A stretch of 64,000 nt of DNA from Chrysophaeum taylorii (Eukaryota; Sar; Pelagophyceae; Pelagomonadales; Pelagomonadaceae). Shown here one piece after another: positions 47,480 to 60,692 of this stretch. Made by a program: the position numbers and the translations under genes. Under the pieces are notes generated by a model. It was not told where the DNA came from. It ran no database searches and saw only the letters and a program-made list of their open reading frames with translations. Position 1 is the first letter of the stretch; each line of letters begins with the position of its first letter. The stretch lies in the NCBI GenBank assembly GCA_029834535.1, contig JAQMWT010000025.1:1-64000 (forward strand), written 5' to 3'.

Positions 47480-47637
47480 GGCGGTCATGGGGGGGGGGGG
47501 GTGCCCATGCCGTGCGTGTAACGCCACGGTAGAATCTGCATAGCTGCAGCACCTAGCTATCGTTTATAAAGCATTTTCGCGCCGAAAGCGCTCACGCGCC
47601 CCCTTGAAAAGCCTCCTTAAGTTTGATTGTAAAAGCC

Positions 47638-47895
47638 AAAGTTTGGTCAATACCGTGGAAGTTCGATGAGCAGTGATTAAACTTGTTGACCAAAACTTTG
47701 GGTAAGAAAGACTAAACTTACCGGGTCATTAATCAAACTTGAAGGGTCGATTGATCAAACTTAATGCAACTTCGGAGTGACCAAACTTAACTGATCAAAA
47801 CTTAGCTGAAGTGACCAAACTTGTGAATTCTTCCACAAACATACATCAAATTGATCAAACTTCAAAGAAATTGACCAAACTTTTTTATCAAACTT
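47638..47895. repeat. Irregular array of TGAYCAAACTT motifs
   Basis: Roughly eleven copies of TGA(C/T)CAAACTT or one-base variants in about 260 bp, nearly all in one orientation, with one inverted copy (AAGTTTGGTCAA) at the left end. Spacing is irregular. The array stops within about 15 bp of the start of Copia-A homology at about 47906. It looks like subterminal transposase-binding repeats of a DNA transposon, or a cluster of regulatory sites. Confidence 0.7.
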
Positions 47896-48657
47896 GACCG
47901 ATCCCTAATATCAATGCTATAAGTCGAAAGTTATATGTCGATGAACCACGGACGCAAGTATTTCCCGATGCTGCTTACGTGTCTCATCCTAAGACCTTTT
48001 GCACCTTTAATCGCACAGGGTCTGTTCGCTTAACGGTAGCAGAGCTTACAACATTAACTATGCTTTTTCTACGTCTGCACTCACAGAAAACGACAGAGCA
48101 CCCGTCACTATATGATATTAAAAACATCTCCAATTTTCGCCTTGGATTCCTATCAAACTCAAAGCAACCCTTGTCTTGTATGACATCGCCTATTGAACTC
48201 AACGCGTTTGTCATCCTATACAACATCATGGGACGCTTGTTCCCAAAATCAATTACTTTCCCTGTGTCTTTTCGTATTACCACGTTCGAAACTAACCAAC
48301 CCTCACGCAAGTTATTCTTAAACAAATCCTCAACCACTCCCATCATTTACATCACAGGTGGAAGACACACAGGCGGTGACATCACCGTCACCAACCCCTC
48401 TTCAAAGTACCAAGCTCATATCAACTCATTTGTCGAGACCTATACGCTGCAATCGCATGAGAGCGGAGTCGACAAAATGGCTATTTTAGAATCTGCTACC
48501 GTTTTTTTTGTGGCTATGTCAAGCATATCATCACGCTGGTGAACTGCGGAACACACGTTGCTTAATACACATTCTTGTCTCACACAGTTCTCCAGTGCAT
48601 CTGGATTCACTCATTTTCTACTCGAAAACTAACCTTCTCGAGTTTGTCGACAGGTCT

Positions 48658-48854
48658 TAGAGATACAAAATTTGATTTAGGGTTAGTAACCCCCTATCCT
48701 AGGGTTAGCTCTCTTACTTTTAGCACTTTTTTATTCAGAAAAACGCTGTGTTATTTACACCGTGCTGTCCTCGTTGTTAGAGACAGATACGAGGGCAGAC
48801 TACCACTGCTCTCACTCTGCAGCAGGGTAGCACAGTTGAAATTGCTGTTCTCTA
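48658..48854 (+). repeat. 5' LTR of Copia-B
   Basis: 197 bp beginning TAGAGATACAAAATTTG and ending TGTTCTCTA. Followed by GGTATTGGGC, into which a SINE has inserted. Confidence 0.9.
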
Positions 48855-48864
48855 GGTATTGGGC

Positions 48865-49122
48865 TCCCGGGCGGGCCGGTTGGCAGCCGGAACGTTCGCA
48901 GTGGGACGGGGTATGGCCGGGGGGCGAAGACGGAATGTTATCGACGAGTTGGTTGTCAGTCACATCGCGGTCTCCTCGTCGCATGGCGACAAGCTTGATG
49001 GTCACTCTCCGCCGACCGACCTTTCAGCGCTCCTCGTCTACAGGCCCGTGATTCCGGACTGGCTCCTGTCGGTCCGGCCTGGCTCCCATGCTCGGGAGAG
49101 GTCTGAAGTTAGTTAGTTAGTT
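48865..49122 (+). mobile_element. SINE-like element, copy 2 (5'-truncated)
   Basis: Begins at TCCCGGGCGGGCCGG, about 100 bp into copy 1, and ends in TTAG repeats. An 11-bp target duplication AGGTATTGGGC (48854-48864 and 49123-49133) shows insertion directly at the primer-binding region of Copia-B. The body is nearly identical to copy 1. Confidence 0.9.
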
Positions 49123-52041
49123 AGGTATTGGGCACCAGTCCCGGTATCAGCAGAGTCCCAGGATTTCCAGAAGAGTTCCGCTCCCTGACGTTCCTGAACC
49201 GAAACAAGATGCCAGCCAATCAAGAACTCCAAAAGGAGATAAACGACCAAGAAGCTCGCATAGAGGCAAAAAGCATACAAGGGCGATGCAAGCACAAGCT
49301 CAAGTCATACAAGCACAAGCTCAAGCGCTACAAGCACTCGAAGCACGACTCAATGCCATGCAGACACCACCCGCCGTCGCCGCTGCGACTGCTCCCCCCA
49401 CAGCTCCACAAGACCCCAAGACCAAGTCAAACACCTTCACTGACCCCCCTAGCGCCGTCCTCAAGTCAATGGACTCCGCTCAAGTCACCCCCCAAATGCT
49501 CTCGTTTCGCGTTATGCAGTTGTTCGTCGAACATCTCATGCCTGAAACAGGCACAACGCAATACTTCTTGCAGGGCTTCTACACGTGGGAATCCGTCTTA
49601 CGCGGATCTAATGATCTAGCTGACGCTCTCCTAAGCCACTGCATCAAGGAATATGACAAGGACCCCGATAACCATGCCACCGCCGGCAATACTCAAGATT
49701 TCCAAGGCCGTTTCGTCTACTACAAGGGCGTCTACCGCAAGTTCGGCAAACACTTCCTTGAGAACGTCTATGAGCCAAAACTCCAAGAACTTAAAGACCA
49801 AGACAAAGACACGACCGATACGACGAAAGGAAAGTTATATCCGGACACGCAACCTCACCTACAAGGAAAAGAAGCCGACTTCACCGTGTACCTCCGCGAG
49901 ACCGCGCACCCCCTCTTTCGCCGTATCCTGCATGCCGGTAGCGACTCCGTCAAGCACCCAGCATACGGCGAAATAGATGCACTCGGATCATCCCATCCGA
50001 TAGGACTCGAATTCGTACTACAAGTCCGTCTTGCACTTGACAAGCACACGGGCCAGAACCACGTCCACCATGCGCATTACGTCTACAATGCCTTCCTGGA
50101 CACGCCGTTCAACCCTGAAAATCCACGAACCTGCGCATTATATAGATTATATGCGCCACGTTCAACAACAACTTCGCCAAATCACCGACGATGCCTCTCT
50201 CCAACTTACCGACCGAATAATCCTCAAGGAAATCCACCAAATTCTGCGGTTCAAATACCCCCCCAAGCTTACTATACTCCCGCGCCCCAACGCATATAGA
50301 GGGCTTCACTCGTCTTGCCAACTGCCTTCGCACTCCCAACGACTCGCTGTCACTCGACGAAGACAAAGACGCGATAAACCATTTACCCAAGTTGATCGCC
50401 CGCATCACGGTTATCTCCACTTCGAGCGCAGCTTTTGGGCTCACCTCAAGCCTCACCCCACTCTGAATTTCAAACCGTTGCGATTCGTCACTGACTTCGG
50501 TCGTCTGCCGACCAAAGATAAAGACAATCCACGTTTTCGCTCCCGCCGAAATGGCCTCCACCTCACCGAAGATGATGCCGACACCTCACCCTCTGAAGAT
50601 GAAATTCCCCCAGATCCTGATGAAGCATCCCCAGAAGATAACGACCCCGTCGCTGTCTTTCTCACGGAAGCCAACCTCGATCAAGATGACGACACCGATC
50701 TCATCCAACACCTACACGCTTACCGAAAGAAACAGATGTCCCGCCATCAGAAGAAGACCCCCCCGAAAAAGTCACCAAACCCTCGCTCCCCGTCGTACTA
50801 CGACATCAATGACAGCCCTAAGCCCAAGGCCACCCCTGTCACCCTAACAATGAACAAACACTACCCCGAAAAACACAACCCCGCTGCCACTCCTGTCACC
50901 CCAGACAAACGCGAGTACCCGCACCTCCGCAAGGTCACCTTTCCCACTCAAACCCATCCACCAAAACCATCCACTCCTGACTAACCGTTCAAGGTCCCCC
51001 CCCCCCCCCCGTGATGTTCGTCACAAGCTCCAGATCATCCGGAACCTTAGTCGAGCCGGTCGCCAACACACATCCAACTCAGTGCGCATGACCAAGCTCA
51101 TCAACCTCATCACCAGTATTTCCGATGAGATACTTCTCTCCGAGGTTGATTCCGACGCCGCCGAGTTTCTTCAGGTGCTATCATCCGATCCCCAGGATGA
51201 TCCACCCGGTGAGGGCGCAGCCGACGACGCAGATGACCAACGCCACCTCGGTTTCTATGATGATGACGGACAGCTAGGCCTCTACGACGATAACATTCCC
51301 GAAATAAATGATGATGACGACTCCGCTGAAGACGGCGCACACTGCCACAGCGACTACATGCGTGCTCTACACCAGAGTCAGCTTTTTCGATGATGGTTGC
51401 CGACGACGCATGTGCCGCCAACCAAAAATTACTAAATCAGGCACCACGACTCATGATGAAGAACTTCCCGACATCATCTGAACTCTCTCCCAGAGTCGCA
51501 GACTTTCTTTGTGCCACTTACACTACAGGAAAGACCCCCACAAAGACCAACTCGCTGCACGGATGCAATGGACCCGGCACTGAAATTTCTCTAATTGACG
51601 GTGGCGCATCATTTTGCTTCACTCGCACAATCGAACATTTTGTTCCCGAGTCCATACGCAGGATTCCTGAACATACCATCCGCATGGGCAGAGGCACCTT
51701 AACCAGCCACTTCATCGGTGTCGAACCGTTGTATTTGCACGTTGCAGGTCTCTCCTCAAAGGATGTAAAAGACTCCACAGGTTACGTCTTATACCTCGTC
51801 TTTCTGGTCGTCCCGCACTTCAGACCAGGTCTACAGGTTATAGCGACCTCTCGACTAAAAGCTCTGAACGTTCAAGCAACAGATCCACCGCTGCCCTACG
51901 AACCATACTTGTACGAACTCCTGACCACCTCAACTTCAGATCCCCATGATTACAAAACACTTATAGGCACAACCGCAGTAGTTCTCGCCAATCGCCAAAC
52001 TAATGGTCTCTTGTCCCTGCCATCCCACCCAAAGCAAACAT

Positions 52042-52306
52042 ATCTAACTAACTAACTAACTTACCTACTTACTTACTTCAGACCTCTCCCGAGCATGGGA
52101 GCCAGGCCGGACCGACAGGAGCCAGTCCGGAATCACGGGCCTGTAGACGAGGAGCGCCAAAAGGTCGGTCGACGGAGAGTGACCATCAAGCTTGTCGCAT
52201 GCGACGAGGAGACCGCGATGTGACTGACAACCAACTCGTCGATAACCTTCCGTCTTCGCCCCCCGGCCATACCCCGTCCCACTGCGAACGTTCCGGCTGC
52301 CAACCA
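52042..52306 (-). mobile_element. SINE-like element, copy 3 (5'-truncated, opposite strand)
   Basis: Reverse-complement of copies 1 and 2, with the tail (CTAA/CTTA in plus) at 52043-52078. The head is truncated near the same place as copy 2. AAACAT on both sides (52036-52041, 52307-52312) is a possible short target duplication. It lies between the protease and methyltransferase parts of Copia-B. Confidence 0.85.
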
Positions 52307-52319
52307 AAACATTCCGCGC

Positions 52320-54215
52320 TGTGTTTAGTTTCCACACCGGAACGAAAATGTCCCTCAAGGATGAGCTCGCAAACATAATGCAAAACGTCGCCAAGGCGCG
52401 CTCGCAATCCCGTCTCCTCGATTTCGCCAAATTACTGCAAAATTCTACATTCTTGGCGGAATTGATCAGCCTACCGCGCACTGTCGTCCAATATGCATTC
52501 ACTGGCTCAGCGGACCTCTCTGTGCAAGCACAACCCCCTCCGCTACACACAGCCATTATTGCAGGTGGACTCCACCAAGAAGGCTTTGACTCTTTTCGCA
52601 AACGCTTCGACAAACGCATCACTGTCGTGGTCACCTGTGAAATACACCCTATTATGCGCGCCCGCGCACATCAACTCTTCCCGCACGCTCAGCATTATGC
52701 GGATCTGAGAAAACTCGCTGACGCTCTGCAAACCGGCAAAATACGACTACCTCAACTGGACTTGGCTGTATTCACCTTGCCAAGTCAACATCTGAGTATA
52801 ATGAAAGAATATGACGTCTATGCCACTCCGGTGACCGCCGACCTCTTCGTCAAAGAACAAATCCGCTTTGTTCGTTGGACACTTCCAACATACACTATTG
52901 TCGAGAACGTACCCCCCACCCCCCGAACTTATCACGAGTACACTGAACTTGCCAAATGCTATCAGTGCATGGGTTACTTCAGACACTCCGCCGTCTACAA
53001 TGCCTCCGCTTTTGGTGACGTCATAAGCAAGAACCGCTACCTCGCTGTCTTTGCCCGACATCCGCTCACCGACTACAACCTCGAGAAAACCGCTTCTCCC
53101 TGGTTAATATCTCCTCCGAGCATGGTCCCCCCTCCTGGACCCAAGTCACACTATCCCCGACGATCTCTGGATAGCAAACCGCGCCCTTCGTGGCACAGTG
53201 ACTCGCTCCACGTTTGACTACTACCAGAACAAAGCCACATTCTCGTACGCACCCGCCAACGCAGCTCAACTCTCGATTTCCGAGAATGCACGATCTGCCA
53301 AATGCTTGCGCGCTTGAAGAAGCCCTTCACGGATCTAGGACTCGACGCCGACGGCACCTCTATGCCTCGATGACCAATATCTCCCATCTCTTGGCATTCA
53401 CATTGCTGCACAATCACTTGTCGCAACACCCTACTCTTACCGCATGGAACACACTGCGTTGCTTTCACGCCTCAGAGTCCCAATGTGCTTACCATTGAGA
53501 TGGAGCCATCACCGGCACTGCCGCCGCTGCCGTCGCATGCGGCTACTTCCCGCGCGCATCCCACACCTTGCGCTCACGGCCCCCTACGATACTGGACTGT
53601 TCACACCAACCCGCAGTCTTCTCGCCAACACACACATTCTCCCTGGATGTTCCCAAGGGCACCGCCTTTCTGGTCGTCGCCTATACCAACTCCTTGGCAG
53701 CCGCTCACAGCTGCTTGCGCCCCTCCACGTGGGTCCACTACATGAATCCCGGCTTTGCCGCGATCGATTCACGAGGGCGAATTACTCTCGATGACCCCAC
53801 GGGACTAATAATGTCCGAAGCGCGCCCCACTTTCGCGGATTACGTCGGCGACATCGGCGACACGCTCCAGAAATCCACAAAGTGCTACTCGGTCACTGGC
53901 TCGTACCCAACCAACACGAGCTACTCCAACGCATTACTGCTGATCTCTCCCGACCACATCCGATACGCGACTCTCAATGAAATCGCAAAGTTTGGACACC
54001 ACTCGGACCCGGAACTGCTCCGCCTGTTCCAACAGCATCCGCCGTACTTCGCGTTCAAGGCACTGGCCAACGCCGTCCCGCACAACATGCTGCAGGCTAA
54101 GTACAGCGCTGTCCTCGCACTCCACGAATCGCATGACCATGTGAACCTTCACATCGAATGGGCAACCATACGCAATGGCATTCCCAGCCCCGGAGCCATC
54201 AACCACGTTGCATAA
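52320..54215 (+). pseudogene. C5 cytosine DNA methyltransferase-like domain of Copia-B
   Basis: In cytosine-5 DNA methyltransferases the motif order is I (AdoMet binding), II, IV (catalytic loop), VI (ENV), VIII and X. Here the same order is seen: IIAGG and a following EGF (about 52553), CEIHPIMRARAHQLFP (about 52635, motif II), LDLAVFTLPSQ (about 52757, motif IV region), TIVENVPP (about 52894, motif VI), ASAFGDVISKNRYLAVFAR (about 53002, motif VIII) and ALANAVP (about 54060, motif X). The segment between VIII and X would hold the target-recognition part. The domain sits between protease and integrase, on the same strand, inside the LTR pair. The copy is a fossil, and whether its ancestor was catalytically active cannot be judged from it. 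Assignment is by motif order, not by database search. Confidence 0.8.
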
Positions 54216-57200
54216 TTTTTCTTGAACATCTCCAGCCGTCTCTTAGCAGTGGGGGACCTCAAAATCAACTCCCTCTTCAATGCCGTTGCAGATGCTCACC
54301 ATGCTGCGATCCGCAAGCCAAGCAAATCAAACACTTCGAGACGCTAGTTGCCGAGGCCACAGTTGCTAAAGTCCGAGTCGATAAGCGACACACTCCTCCT
54401 CGGACTTCCACTGCCGCTCTGCCCCCCTTGCACAAGCCCGGCACTATTCAGCACGCAAAAAGAGTGCTTTTGGTCACTCGCTGGCACCGCATACACCACC
54501 AACAACCCGAGATTCTTCGCCGCAAAAGTGCTGCTAATGTAACGAATCTCCGGCCAGGTGATGATCGGTATCTGCAAGACTGCAGCGAATGCAAGCGCTG
54601 TCAACCGCATGTTAGCGTCACCCACAAGAACTCTTCCTGGTCACAGGATGAACTGGCCTACGCCCCTGGCCAACATCTCCACATGGATGTCTCATATCCC
54701 AGCATCAGCAAATGTTATGGTGGCTTTCGATACATCATGCATTTCGTGTGTGTTATTTCGGCACACAAATGGGTATACTTCCTGCGGAAACTGGACGCGC
54801 AGGACGTTCTGGCCGGCATCCTCTACGTGGTCAATGTGATTAAGGTCGAATTCGATGTAAGTGTGAAAATCATCTCGTCTGATGCCTTTTCCACTTTCCG
54901 CTCCGAAGCTTTCCACCCGCTCAAGGCACAACTCGGTATCCAGTTTCAAATCATTGGTCGCCACCTACACCAGCGGAACTTCGCGGAAAACATCATTAAG
55001 GAAAACACACGAGGCATTGTAGTCCGCCTCCTAAAACTTCGCAATGTCCGCATCGAAGGAAAGCCTATTGGCGCCGAGTATTACCACCCGTTTGCTCTAC
55101 TGCATAAGATCCAAGCAGACAATCAGCGCTCTCATGGACTGCCATCGCGCAATAACATGACCTGCGCCGTTCCCCGGCGCATCATGTCACCCACGGCACC
55201 ACTTCTGAAGCTCCTCCCCTTCTGGCGAACCTGTCACCTTTGTCTATCCTCAAAGTCACAAACTGGAACCCTCCAGCGTCTCCGCCTCTTACTTTCGCAG
55301 TAACAACTACCTCCCGAACCTCCCCGGCACGGACCGATTTATCCGTGATGTTCACAGCTCTATCCTGCTTGTACATCAAGGGCGATATGGAAAAATCGTC
55401 ACCTCGAACGACTTCCACGTTGATGCAGACATGCCAGTCAACCGCAACAAGGAGATCGAACGGATCAAAGCACACGCACAGATCCCAGCATAGACACGGC
55501 AAGAGGACCCGCTCCCAGCTATAGGTGAGCAGCCAATGCAAGAAATTAGACAGGAATCGCAAAATGAGGGGGAGACTCATGATAACGACCAGGATGATAA
55601 ACCCGATGATGACGGCGAGCATAAAGGACCAGATCCGACCTCTGCTGCTGATCCAAGTCCCGTCAGCGACGAGACACCTGCACAGGATTTTTCGTTCCTC
55701 AACCGGCCACCTCCGCCGGACGGTAGCATTCCGATGCCCAAGCGAAAGGGTCGCCTAGAGGTTGTTCTCGATGATTCACGTTTTACTCCAGTCCTCGTGC
55801 ATCGCAACCAGAGTGAAAAACTCAAGGCAGATCTCAAGGACGAGCGCGGATTCCGCATTCCTAAATATCAAAACTATATCGTGAAACGTGTCGACGATGG
55901 AAAACTTTTCACCAGACGCATCATCGCATCCGAGTATGGTCGCAATTGGAAATACCCGCAGGAACAACCCACGGCTCGCGCCACAGCCAACATGTCCAGC
56001 ACATATATGTTTCTCATCAGTGTCGGCGCTCTGCACCAGGGCCATGCCGCCAGCATCGCATCTGATCTCAACATTAGAAGGGACGCTAAGCCGCCAGATG
56101 ATGTTCCGACAGGATGCCTCCTCAGAAATACCACTCAAGACTATGGTATCATGGGCGGCACTGCACTGGATCTGCAGAGAGAAACCGACGCAGAACTCTT
56201 GTACGTTGATTTCCCAAGGAAGCCGTGCCACTCATCTGTCTTGGTCGATCACCTGGACAACGACAATTCTGTTCTCGAGAACTATGTATGCCATGACGAA
56301 CTGTCACCGGCAGAGTACTGTGCGCGTCAACGGAACCAAGAATTCTGTTGTATGAGTTCCTCTCTCTGATGGGACATCTCAGCGCATCAGCACTACCACT
56401 TATCTTCTCGTCACAGACACGCCTTCATGCATGATTCTGGCGAAATAGGACACCTCTTTCCAAGTCAAAGTGGTCCGAATCAAGACATTCTCCAAGAAGT
56501 CATGGACTATGACTCACAGCACATCGACCATGTCGTGTTACAACTCTTGACTGCTGAAGACATTGTCTATGAGCCTGAAAAGATTGTCGAACTCAAAAGA
56601 CTCAGCGAAGAAGATAAGCTTAAGCATATTGCTTCGATTCGCAAGGAAATTGAGGGCTCGTGCTCTAACGGCGTCTTTAAGTTCGAACCTTTACCGCCAG
56701 ACCGTTCGTCTATCTCGACGAAACTCGTGCTGAAGATCAAGTATTTTGCTGACGGTACCCCAGACCGCTATAAAGCTCGTCTAGTTGCCCGAGGTTTCTT
56801 GGCACGTGTCGGCATTGACTTTTATGCCACATCTTCACCGACCGCGATGTTCGCCACCAACGGGTTATTGCTCGCCATCGCTGTGAAGCACAGGCTCCCG
56901 GTCGCGCACGCAGACATCCCCCAGGCATTCATCCAATCGGCACTCGATCGCTCGGCATGGATAGACTTACCTCGAGGGATACGTGTCTCGCAAAACCTTG
57001 TCCAACAGATACAGAGGAACCACCCAGAGTCCAAGCTAGCTCTCCGACTCGTCAGTGCTCTCTATGGTCTCAAACAGTCAGCTTTGTTGTGGAACATTAA
57101 GCTCGACTCGTTCCTTCGACAACATGAGCTCGAACGCTCACAAGTAGACACTTGCCTCTATATCAGTTGGGATCGATCTATCAACAGACGGGTTCTCCTA

Positions 57201-58287
57201 TCCGTATCTGTCGATGATCTATTGATCACTGGTACCAACACCGCCAAAATCACATCTCGTCGCACCGCTTTGGAGTAGGAATATGGCAAAGGTACATGGT
57301 ATGATAACGTCCGATCCTTTCTTGGTATCGATGTACACTACAATGTCTCCGCTGGTCACCTCACTATGAATGTAGCCGCGAAGATAAACAAGATGCTCGC
57401 CGAGCATAAAATCAACCTCCGTACTACTGACGTCCCCTACTCGGACATTCTCACTCAAAAACCTTCTGCTAAGCTTCTTTCCGACTTGGCTCCTACCTTA
57501 GAAATTTTACACAAGCATTTTCCCCATTACTGTGGCACTAGTATTTATTTGTCTGTCACTTGTCGTCCAGACATCACCACTCTGTGCAACAAATGCTGCA
57601 TGCACAACCCTGAGCAGACCCATCTTCTCCACTTGTATGTTTTACTTCGCTATTTGTAGGGTACTCCGAATTATTCTCTCGACTATTTATCCGACAGCCC
57701 CTCTATTGCGCCCTTTATTCGGCGTCTGATCGGCAACTACCCATAATTGCATCATCTTCGTTCGCCCATTATTTGTTTTACTGATGCCAGTTTCGCTGAC
57801 CGTTCTGACCCTTGCTTAAGATCTCATCCTGGTGCATGTATTTTCGTATTTGGCAGTCTCGTATTCTGGTCTAGCAAACGCCGAACTCTTACTGCCAAAA
57901 GCACCATGGAAGCCGAAATCATCGCCGCTAGCGCAGCCGCTGATGAATGTCACTGGTTTCATAAAATCTTCTCTTCTCACCCTTATCTGCTTTCACTGAT
58001 CAAGCTCACGCTATTCCCCTGCTTATTGACAACGCTAGCGCCTTACATGTCGCTAATCATCCTAAAGTCAGTGCTCCCTCTCGTCATATCAATTTACGAG
58101 AATTTCGCGTTCGTGACTACCAGGCCAACTCGGTCATTCGTCCTCTCTGGTGTCCCACTCACTACCAGATAGTTGATCATTTTTCAAAGCTCCTTCCCCG
58201 CACTTTATTCCACAAGTTCAAGAACGCCTACGGTGTTCACTCTACATCTTCTTCACCACCATCTCATCAAGTTACTCTTTCTGCTAC

Positions 58288-58501
58288 TAGAGACAGAAAA
58301 TTTGATGTCACCTGGCCGGAGTCCTTGCGCAGTGGTAGAAGTGCTTGTCCTCTGTGCGTCCTGTCTCCTTCGACGCAGGGACAGCACTTGACAGTGTCAG
58401 GTGACGGGCTTCTTGAGCGTGTACGTAGTGTGTTAGCGATATAGAGAGGGGGGGTGTGGTGGGGGGGGGGGTCATGGCGAAAATGGAATTTTCGTTCTCT
58501 A
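58288..58501 (-). repeat. 3' LTR of element D
   Basis: Plus-strand reading starts TAGAGACAGAAAATTTG and ends TTCTCTA. Contains a long G-run at about 58450-58471. Adjacent internal sequence CGCCCTCACAG (58502-58512) is the polypurine-type block in sense. Confidence 0.9.
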
Positions 58502-60692
58502 CGCCCTCACAGAGCGAACTCGGGAGAGTGAAGCTCTGGACCAAGAAAGGTCGACGAAGGAAAAGAGAGGACGGCGGGGAAGTAGCCGAAGAGGCTGCGG
58601 TCGTGAGAAGCTTGGTGGTTGGGTTTGGTGGCGGGCGACGGAGTCGTCCATGGAATCAGGGGAAGGGTCGGGGAAAGGTGCGTTGTAGTAGTTGTGGTCT
58701 TCGTCGTAGAGGCTGTATGAGGCCGAAAGTTCGATTCATGGGGGGTGGGTGATGCGGGTGGTGAGGTGTTGGAGGGTGGATTCGGCTAGAAGAAGGCCTG
58801 GAGGGGTGTAGGTGGTACGGGGGCCGGGTCCGTTGTGTGGGAAGAGGGTATGTTTGAGTGGGGAGTCGGCGTAAGATGGAGGTGGGTCACATGGTGGAGG
58901 CGAAGGAATGCGGTCGGGAGGGGACTTGGGGAAAGGAGTGTCGTGTGCGGGAGGAATGAGGTGGTGTGAGGAGTCCGGGGTTCCGGGACCGGGGCCGGGA
59001 AAGTGGAAGAGGGGTGGGTCGTGAGAGAGGTTGAGGGGAGTGACGCCCTCAGAAGAGCAACGTGGGGCGGAAGGGAGAGTCGGAGCGACAGTGGGTGTGG
59101 GAGCGAAAGGGGTTGGCGGTGAAGGAACAACTTGCGGCTGTGGTACCGGTGGGGATATGGTGTCGGTGCATGGGGGTGTACCAGGGTCGTAACTGTAGTT
59201 GGAGTAGGTGTGAGGGGTGATACGAGGAGCATCCGGGTGGATAGGCGGTGGAAGGGAGTTGAGGATTTGCTAAAGAACAGCATCCTGGGCTCGTTGGGTG
59301 TCGTCGAGGATCGCGAAGGAGGCTTCTTGGGCGGAAAGATGAGCTTGTGCTTGGGCGAGGTCAGATTTGGTTTCGTCGTGAGCACGGGCTTCGGCGTCAA
59401 GGCGGGCGTTGGCGCGGGCGAGTGCGGTTTGAGTTGCGATCAATGCGTGGTAGAGAACTTCGGGGTTCATAGAGGAGGGAGGAAGGGTGGTGGTGTCGGA
59501 GAAGTTGCCAGGGCCGTCACAACCATACGTGGCGTAGTTGCGCGGGTGGAGGCGTTGGTCTTCGGAGAGGAGTGTGCCATGTACCGGGGTAATAATGGCA
59601 GTGGTGTCGGAGATGGGGACTTGAGTGTGGAGTGGTGGTGGTGTGTCGATGAAAGCGAACAAGGTGATGGGGATGGGGTGGTGCCTGGAGAGGCAGACGA
59701 AGGTGGGGTTGTGGTTGGGGTGACGACCGGGATGGTCGGTGGGACGATCGGGACGGTAGGTGTGGTGACCAGGGTGGTCGTGGCTTTGGGTGGTGTGACC
59801 GGAGTGGTCAGGGGTGTTGATGGTGCAGAAGCGGCGGCTATAGTTGGAGGAGCTAGCGGTACGGTCGGAGGGGAGGTTCTGCTGCAAATCGCGTCGATCT
59901 GTTTGGCCCTCTGCTGGTAGAGCTGCTGAAGCATGGCGCGGCTGGCGGCTGCGGCAGCGTCGAACTGCAGTGGGGTATGTAGCTGCCTGTACAGCTGCCG
60001 AGACAGATCGAGGTGGGCGGCTACTCGGGCACGGTGGGCGGCGGAGGCCGCGGCGAGTGCGTCGAGTTGATCGGCGTCGAGATCTTCTTCGTCGTCGTCG
60101 TCGAGATCTGCGTCGTCGGCGGCATGGTCGGCGGCGAAATCGTCTTATGGGGGTGCGATCGCTTGGTGCGGGTCTTGCTTGGTCTTGCGTGCGCGACATC
60201 GTGTGCGGCGAGTCGCGGGACGTGGCTGGGGGCGGAGGGTCTTGATGTGTGAGCGCGCTGGGGGTGGGGTCCGGGGCTGTGAGTGAAGGTGTACTCGTTG
60301 GGGCGGGTGCGGGAGGGGTTCCGCCGGTAAGAGCGGCGAGCTGGTTCTGCAGCTGCCGAAGCTGGTCCCGAAGATGTGCGCTTTCAGCGGTGTGGGCGGC
60401 GTCGCGTCGTTGTTGTTCAGCGTCGCCTCGTTGTTGTTCATCGTCGCGTCGTTGTTGTTCATCGGCGCGTTGTTGTTCGCGTTGGTGTATGTCGTCGATG
60501 GCTTGTCGCATATCTTGGTTGCCGCGAGACATCTTGGCCGATGATGATGACGTGGTTGGGATCTTGGCTTGACTTGAGTTGGGGGAGTGGCGTCGAAGTG
60601 AACTTCGATAGCCTGTCGAGGTCGGGACGTCGAACTAGCGATTGTCTCCGAGTAACGCGAGTTTAAAGGACTCCGCGACTAGGGCCCAAACC

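Noticed and set aside
58450-58471. Long G-runs here and at 60870, 47490 and 10201, and a C-run near 51000, as special signals
   Set aside because: At 58.4 and 60.8 kb they are at matching places in an LTR pair and vary in length. Homopolymer slippage or sequencing error explains them well enough.
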